DNA of 43,345 nucleotides from an uncultured Collinsella sp. (GTDB lineage: Bacteria; Actinomycetota; Coriobacteriia; Coriobacteriales; Coriobacteriaceae), in the NCBI GenBank assembly GCA_900541785.1, contig UQKY01000014.1, positions 1 to 43,345 on the forward strand, given 5' to 3'. The position numbers and the translations under genes are program-made. Below, piece by piece: positions 39,064 to 43,345 of the stretch; position 1 is the first letter of the stretch; every line of letters starts with the position of its first letter. The notes under the pieces are model-generated. The model made no database searches and was not told the DNA's origin. It saw only the letters and a list, made by a program, of their open reading frames with translations.

Positions 39064-39510
39064 TTAAAGCTCCAGGCACTCCTCGCTGCCGTCGATATCA
39101 CAGAAGCGGGCGGCGATATTGCGCACCGAGAAAAACGCAAGGCGGCCGTCGTTGGCACTATCGTGTTGCTCGCCAATGCCCACCATGTGCTTAAAGCCCG
39201 CCTGGCGCACCCGGTCACTCACGACCGCGTCGTCCTCGAGCGCGGCCTCGCCGGTCAGCACAATCCAACACTCCCCCGGTTTCCAACCCGAAACCTCAAA
39301 CTTGGGGTTCGCGCCGAGCTCTGCCCACACATCCTTGTCGCGCGAGGTGCAAAACCACAGCTTGCCATCATCGACCATGGCAAACGAGAACGGCCTCACG
39401 CGCGGCTGATGTCCGTCCGTCACGTCGATCGTGGCGAGGTACCACGCCGGAATACGCCTAAGATACGAACAGGCGCGCTCGAGCTGCGCCGTGCGGTCGT
39501 TGTCGGTCAT
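39064..39510 (-). CDS. Pyridoxamine 5'-phosphate oxidase-like flavin-binding split-barrel protein (2)
   Basis: A 148-residue protein (MTDNDRTAQLERACSYLRRI) with PAWYLATIDVTDGHQPRVRP, FSFAMVDDGKLWFCTSRDKD, VWAELGANPKFEVSGWKPGE and a closing GRLAFFSVRNIAARFCDIDG. It is clearly homologous to the neighbour at 38599-39009 over its whole length, so the pair arose by tandem duplication. GGAAAGGGG precedes the ATG. It starts 30 bases past the ecfT stop with no terminator between, so FMN-riboswitch control may extend to it. Confidence 0.85.
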   Translation of the reverse strand: MTDNDRTAQLERACSYLRRIPAWYLATIDVTDGHQPRVRPFSFAMVDDGKLWFCTSRDKDVWAELGANPKFEVSGWKPGECWIVLTGEAALEDDAVVSDRVRQAGFKHMVGIGEQHDSANDGRLAFFSVRNIAARFCDIDGSEECLEL

Positions 39511-39540
39511 AGGGACCCCTTTCCTGCGCTCGAATCGCGC

Positions 39541-40341
39541 CTAAACAAGTTGAAGATTGATGACGATGACGCAGATGAGCAGCAACGCCGTCACCACCGC
39601 CGCCAACGCGCCGCCGCGGCCAAATGCAAGCGCATGCAGACGTGTGCGGCCCTGCTCGCCATGATAGCAACGGGCATCCATGGCGGCAGACAGCGTTTCG
39701 GCATGACGGAACACGCCCGTGAACAGCGGAATCGCCACACTGCCGAGCATACGCACGCCGCCGAGCGGGCCTCCCGTCACGCGCGCACCGCGGCTCGCCT
39801 GCGCATCGGCCGTCTGCTTCATCTCGGTGGCAAATTGCGGTATAAACCGCAGCGCGATACCCATGATCATGCCGAGCTCGTGTGCCGGAAGCCCCACGCG
39901 CGCAAGCGGCGCGAGCAAACGCTCAAAGCCTGCCGTGAGATCGAGCGTGGGCGTGGTGAGCGTAATAGCGCTCATGCCGGCCATCATCAGGGTCAGGCGG
40001 CACGCCATAAACCCGGCGGAATGCAGCGAGCCCTCGCTTATCTGCAAAAAGCCGAGCTGCCATAGGATGTGCCCGCTCTGGTCGGTAAATAGGTTGAGCA
40101 CCGCGACCACCACGACGATCGCCAACAGCGGCGCCATCGATGACAGGATGCGGCGAAGCGGCACCCGGGACACGACATAGATCAGGACAACGAAGATTGC
40201 GACCGGGACCAGTCCGCGGAAGCTGCTGACCGTGAGCGTCGTGATCAGAAACACAAAGCCCAAGAGCAACTTAGTTCGCGGGTCCAGGCGGTGGATTGCA
40301 CTATCGCCGGGATAGTAGCTGCCAAACGAAAACGCCTCCAT
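39541..40341 (-). CDS. ecfT: ECF transporter transmembrane component EcfT
   Basis: Couples the ECF ATPases to the S component. The 266 residues have the family form: an N-terminal SAIHRLDPRTKLLLGFVFL, several hydrophobic helices, and the two coupling-helix motifs with Ala-Arg-X: QASRGAR (about residue 180) and AMDARCYHG (about 220). The second reads ARC rather than the common ARG. Its ATG overlaps the ecfA stop by one base, so it is translationally coupled. It is third in the ribU-ecfA-ecfT order. Confidence 0.94.
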   Translation of the reverse strand: MEAFSFGSYYPGDSAIHRLDPRTKLLLGFVFLITTLTVSSFRGLVPVAIFVVLIYVVSRVPLRRILSSMAPLLAIVVVVAVLNLFTDQSGHILWQLGFLQISEGSLHSAGFMACRLTLMMAGMSAITLTTPTLDLTAGFERLLAPLARVGLPAHELGMIMGIALRFIPQFATEMKQTADAQASRGARVTGGPLGGVRMLGSVAIPLFTGVFRHAETLSAAMDARCYHGEQGRTRLHALAFGRGGALAAVVTALLLICVIVINLQLV

Positions 40342-42245
40342 TAGCAGCCCTCCTCTCGCGCGACCTTCTTGGATTTGGCCTTGTCCGAAACGTTAGAAGA
40401 ACCGTCTGAGCAACCGATCAGCAAATCTGCCAACTCGTCTGCCAGCGACTCAACCGTATAGAGGCCGTCAAAGCGCAGCGACACGCCTGCCTTCGCAAGC
40501 GCCAGCGCCATGCGCTGAGCGGCAGGTACGCCCAAGCCGATTGATTTAAGCTCATCCGCATGCGCAAAAACCTGAGCGGGTGTGCCCTCGGCAAACACCG
40601 CACCTTCGTTCATTACGACGATACGGTCGCAGCAATTGGCCAGGTCATCCATACTGTGCGAAACCATGACGACGGTCAGGCCATCGCGGTGAAGTCGATC
40701 GATGAGCTCCAAGAAATCACTGCGCGCCGCCGGATCGAGCCCCGCCATGGGCTCATCGAGTACCAGGACCTCGGGCTCCATGGCAAGCACGCCAGCAAAC
40801 GCCACGCGCCGCTGCTGCCCGCCCGAGAGCTCAAAGGGGCTCTTGTCGCCCACCGTGGCCAGGTCGAGGCCCGCGCGCGCGAGCGATGACTCAACGCGGC
40901 GGGCAACCTCGGCCTGCGACAAGCCAAGGTTACGCGGACCAAATGCCACGTCCTGTGCCACGGTCTCGGCAAACAGCTGACGCTCTGGATACTGAAACAC
41001 CACACCGACCTTTGCCTTAACCGCGGCGGCATCTTTCTTGCTTGATAGGTCGAGTCCCAGCGCGTAAACGCTCCCCTCCTGCGGGCGGATTAACCCGTTG
41101 AGGTGCTGGACCAGTGTGGATTTACCCGAACCGGTATGGCCTGCTAGCCCCAGGAACTCGCCGCGACGTACCGTCAAAGACACGTCACGCAGTGCCCACG
41201 GACTGCTAGGGTCGTTTCCCCAGAGAGCCTGCTTGGTTGATTTGCTCGCAGCGGCCGAGCGCTTATGCCAGCGACGGCGCTCGCGCGGACTGAGCGAATA
41301 GCTGTACGAAACATGGGATAGCTCGATGACGGGCTCCGACGCGTTGTCCTCGTTGTCTGCCGGAACAGTGCCGTCAGCGATTTCCAACTGGGATGCGAAA
41401 GGCCGCCCGGCGATGCCTGTCCTACTCCGCTCGGCATAAGCCTGCACTATATCGGCGACCATATCCGCCTCACGCACCTGCGCGCAAACGGGCACGCCCT
41501 TCGCTCGAAGTGTCCTACCCAGACAGCACGACGCCGGCATATCCAGGTTGAGCTGCGCAAGTTCGTCCGCCCGCGTCAAGATTTCCTCGGGCGTACCGAG
41601 CATGGCAACGCGGCCCGCTTGGAAGACAGCAACGCGATCGGCCTCAGCGGCCTCTTCCATAAAGTGCGTAATCATCACGATGGTCATGCCGCGTTCGTGC
41701 AGCGCGTGGCAGGCCTTCATAAGGCCCTTGCGCCCGCGCGGATCGAGCATCGAGGATGCCTCGTCCAAAATGAGCACGCGCGGCTCCATGGCGAGCACGC
41801 CGGCAAGCGCCACGCGCTGCTTTTGTCCGCCCGAGAGAGCGTGGGTCTCGTGGCGCTCAAAGCCCACCAGACCCACGGCCTTCAGCGCCTCGCGCACGCG
41901 CTGCGCGATCTGGGCCGATTCGACCCCTAAGTTCTCGGGACCAAACGCAACATCGTCCTCGACAAGCGTCGCCACCAGCTGGTCGTCGGGATTTTGGAAC
42001 ACCATGCCCGCAGTCGAGCGGATATCGTAGACCAGCTCGGGATCGGACGCGTCCATGCCGTTGACGCACACCGTTCCCGCATCGGGCTGCAGCAGCGCGT
42101 TCAAATGCTTGGCAAACGTAGACTTGCCCGACCCGTTTCCGCCGAGGATGCAGAAAAACTCGCCATCCTCGATGTTCAGATCGATGCCATCGAGCGCCGG
42201 TACAGCACCGTCATAGCTAAAGGAAACGCCCCGACACTCAATCAT
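40341..42245 (-). CDS. ecfA: ECF transporter ATPase, fused EcfA1-EcfA2 in one chain
   Basis: Energises vitamin uptake. The 634-residue protein has two complete ABC ATPase domains where most bacteria have two genes of ~280 residues. Domain 1: Walker A GGNGSGKST (35-43), MVFQNPDDQLVATLVEDDVA with its Q-loop, signature LSGGQKQR (137-144), Walker B LILDEASSMLDP. Domain 2: GHTGSGKST (369-377), VFQYPERQLFAETVAQDVAF, LSGGQQRR, VLVLDEPMAGLDP. A linker of ~50 residues (266-305, plus basic RERRRWHKRSAAASKSTKQA at 321-340) joins them. It overlaps ribU by ATGA and ecfT by one base. Confidence 0.95.
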   Translation of the reverse strand: MIECRGVSFSYDGAVPALDGIDLNIEDGEFFCILGGNGSGKSTFAKHLNALLQPDAGTVCVNGMDASDPELVYDIRSTAGMVFQNPDDQLVATLVEDDVAFGPENLGVESAQIAQRVREALKAVGLVGFERHETHALSGGQKQRVALAGVLAMEPRVLILDEASSMLDPRGRKGLMKACHALHERGMTIVMITHFMEEAAEADRVAVFQAGRVAMLGTPEEILTRADELAQLNLDMPASCCLGRTLRAKGVPVCAQVREADMVADIVQAYAERSRTGIAGRPFASQLEIADGTVPADNEDNASEPVIELSHVSYSYSLSPRERRRWHKRSAAASKSTKQALWGNDPSSPWALRDVSLTVRRGEFLGLAGHTGSGKSTLVQHLNGLIRPQEGSVYALGLDLSSKKDAAAVKAKVGVVFQYPERQLFAETVAQDVAFGPRNLGLSQAEVARRVESSLARAGLDLATVGDKSPFELSGGQQRRVAFAGVLAMEPEVLVLDEPMAGLDPAARSDFLELIDRLHRDGLTVVMVSHSMDDLANCCDRIVVMNEGAVFAEGTPAQVFAHADELKSIGLGVPAAQRMALALAKAGVSLRFDGLYTVESLADELADLLIGCSDGSSNVSDKAKSKKVAREEGC

Positions 42246-42832
42246 GCGCGGCCTTTGACCTGGTCCTTCTTGGGCGTGATGAGATTAGAGACCGCCTTGT
42301 ACACCACCAGCGTCAACACCGAGTTAAGCACGGTCTTGATGAGGTTAAACGGCAAGACGGCGGGAAGCATGAGCGGCAGAATCACATCGGCCGAGCCATA
42401 CCAGAACCAAACGCCGATGGTCAGGTTCGCGACCATGGACAGCGCCGTAGCGGCAATGACGCCGAGCGCCAGGCCAATCACGGCACCCTTGTAGGTGTGC
42501 ATCTTCTGATAGACGATAGCCGCAGGCAGAATATAGCCCATCGTGGCAACCAAGTTCATAAGCGCGCCGACCCAGTCGCCCGTGGTAAGCGCATGGATAA
42601 CGATCGCCATAGCGGCAACAGCGGTGCCGGCACCAGGGCCATACGCAAACCCACACACCATCGCCGGCACCAGCGACGGGTCATACGTCAAAAACGGCGC
42701 CGAGGGAAGAATGGGCAGCTGCACATACATAAACAGTGCTCCCAAGGCGCACATCAACGCCATAGTAACGAGCTGTTTGGTGCTCCACCTATTCGTGTTC
42801 TCAAAATGGATATGCTGCGACTGTTCAGACAT
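42242..42832 (-). CDS. ribU: Riboflavin ECF transporter S component RibU
   Basis: Binds riboflavin at the membrane and delivers it through the EcfA/EcfT module. The 196 residues hold about six hydrophobic helices. RibU-like features are LPILPSAPFLTYDPSLVPAM (residues ~41-60) and GFAYGPGAGTAVAAMAIVIH. Specificity is supported strongly by the FMN riboswitch directly upstream. The ATG at 42832 (MSEQSQHIHF) is preferred over one at 42853 because the latter lies inside the riboswitch GGATGAAAGAG element; AGGCAGGTGAT serves as ribosome site. It overlaps ecfA by 4 bases (ATGA). Confidence 0.93.
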   Translation of the reverse strand: MSEQSQHIHFENTNRWSTKQLVTMALMCALGALFMYVQLPILPSAPFLTYDPSLVPAMVCGFAYGPGAGTAVAAMAIVIHALTTGDWVGALMNLVATMGYILPAAIVYQKMHTYKGAVIGLALGVIAATALSMVANLTIGVWFWYGSADVILPLMLPAVLPFNLIKTVLNSVLTLVVYKAVSNLITPKKDQVKGRA

Positions 42833-42844
42833 AAGATCACCTGC

Positions 42845-43027
42845 CTCTTTCATCCGGACTCTAACCGTTGGTACTGGGATCTCACCAGTTCAGCCGGCAT
42901 GCGAACCAACGCACGCACGGGTCGCGGACTCATCGGCTCGGTCGCAGGCATCTCGCCTGCGCCACGGCGTCCCTTTGACACCGCCCGATTTACCGCCAGT
43001 GGGGAATTTCACCCCGCCCTGAAACAG
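42845..43027 (-). ncRNA. FMN riboswitch (RFN element)
   Basis: Minus-strand consensus blocks in order: CTGTTTC (5' side of P1), GGGGTGAAATTCCCCA, CTGGCGGTAAAT, GAGTCCGCGACCC, GGCTGAACTGGTGAGATCCC, AGTACCAACGGTTAGAGTCC, GGATGAAAGAG (3' side of P1). All hallmark RFN blocks are present. The 3' strand of P1 touches the purine-rich AGGCAGG ribosome site of ribU, and no separate terminator fits before the ATG, which suggests translational control by FMN. That mode is inference. Confidence 0.95.
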
Positions 43028-43035
43028 CAATTGCA

Positions 43036-43063
43036 AGTGTAGCACGGGCAGGTTTTCGCGCAA
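43036..43063 (-). promoter_or_regulatory. Promoter of the ribU operon
   Basis: Minus strand TTGCGC (43058-43063) and TACACT (43036-43041) with a 16-base spacer and TGC before the -10 (extended -10). Transcription would begin about at the riboswitch 5' end. Confidence 0.68.
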
Positions 43064-43258
43064 GTATGCCAAGGGTAATTTATGGTGAGGATCAGTTGCC
43101 GCAACAACCACGTTCCCCACCCATCCCAAAGTAACGCGCCTTTCGCGCAAAGCGCGAAACAGCGAAGGGGACACGTATCCCTATCAACCACGTCCTTCTC
43201 CGCCCGCCGACCTCAAGGCCGTAAACGCAGGGAATCCGGGGGCGGGATGGGGGTTTCT

Positions 43259-43345
43259 CTCCGGAACATTCCGCAGGACGCAAAGAGGCTCCGCAGCGCG
43301 AAGCGCGATGCGGAGCCTCTTTGCATGTCCGAGGACGTTCCGGAG
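43259..43345. repeat. Nested palindrome with terminator-like core at the window edge
   Basis: Core: perfect 15-bp stem (CAAAGAGGCTCCGCA, 43281-43295, with 43309-43323) and a loop that itself contains GCGC repeats. Outer arms CTCCGGAAC (43259-43267) and GTTCCGGAG (43337-43345) are also exact complements and may extend past the edge. The core can work as a terminator in either direction, with short T runs. Confidence 0.75.

Larger units (their letters stand above)
43028..43345. other. 318-base gene-free right edge
   Basis: Contains the ribU promoter, a perfect 8-bp hairpin TTTCGCGC/GCGCGAAA at 43141-43159, a small AGGGGAC...ATCCCT palindrome just after it, and the large nested palindrome at 43259-43345. 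No coding region is supported on either strand. Confidence 0.7.

Noticed and set aside
42833..42853. RibU start at 42853
   Set aside because: That ATG is part of the conserved GGATGAAAGAG block of the FMN riboswitch and lacks its own ribosome site.
1..43345. CRISPR array, rRNA operon, prophage or complete insertion sequence
   Set aside because: No regularly spaced repeat array, rRNA sequence, transposase, integrase or phage structural gene was found; the tandem 27-bp units are only two copies without spacers.

Overview
The window looks like a piece of chromosome from a high-GC, Gram-positive gut actinobacterium of the class Coriobacteriia, most like Collinsella. This rests on gene content and order (disA-ispD-ispF-cysS-rlmB, veg-ispE, rph and rdgB near murI), on a mixture of actinobacterial and clostridial-type genes (MEP isoprenoid enzymes, an ECF transporter with an FMN riboswitch, a giant 2-hydroxyacyl-CoA dehydratase activase-like protein), and on codon use rich in G or C at third positions. 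No database search was possible, so the genus is an inference. Almost all genes lie on the minus strand; the exceptions are mntP, hipBA, one tRNA and two doubtful small ORFs.

Layout, left to right. 1-4349: minus-strand housekeeping operon disA-ispD-ispF-cysS-rlmB (c-di-AMP synthesis, two MEP-pathway steps, Cys-tRNA synthetase, 23S rRNA methyltransferase; rlmB runs off the left edge). 4559-7042: plus-strand mntP and then a HipB/HipA-type module behind a perfect inverted-repeat operator. 7170-11484: pepD and clpC. 11677-16789: a TetR regulator overlapping the 3' end of a 1479-residue activase/dehydratase-like protein, with a perfect 21-bp palindrome in the promoter. 17070-20920: accessory stretch with a DUF2798 membrane protein, a small SHOCT protein whose 5' leader and first codons are nearly the same as those of tatA, a SHOCT-like fragment, a ThrE-type exporter, and many intergenic palindromes and dispersed repeats. 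20921-27339: lysS (with a fused C-terminal tRNA-binding domain), greA, tatA, tRNA-Pro, veg-ispE, rdgB-dtd and rph. 27395-32911: murI, a HAD phosphatase, a MurE-type ligase and asnB. 33099-33174: tRNA-Val. 33446-38334: arginine operon argCJBD with a double ARG box. 38599-43027: riboflavin ECF transporter operon (FMN riboswitch, ribU, fused double-ATPase ecfA, ecfT) followed by two flavin-binding split-barrel genes. The right edge (43028-43345) holds a promoter and hairpins but no gene.

How it works together. Three MEP-pathway genes (ispD, ispF, ispE) and two cell-wall genes (murI, a MurE-type ligase) mark a core-biosynthesis region. The argCJBD genes cover N-acetylglutamyl-phosphate to N-acetylornithine, and the acetyl-recycling activity of ArgJ can release ornithine; argF/G/H are not here. 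The riboswitch-ECF operon links FMN sensing to riboflavin import and perhaps to two flavoproteins. The least understood unit is the activase-like protein with its TetR partner; the least ordinary DNA is the 17.6-20.9 kb interval, where short palindromes sharing a GGGAC-type core recur.
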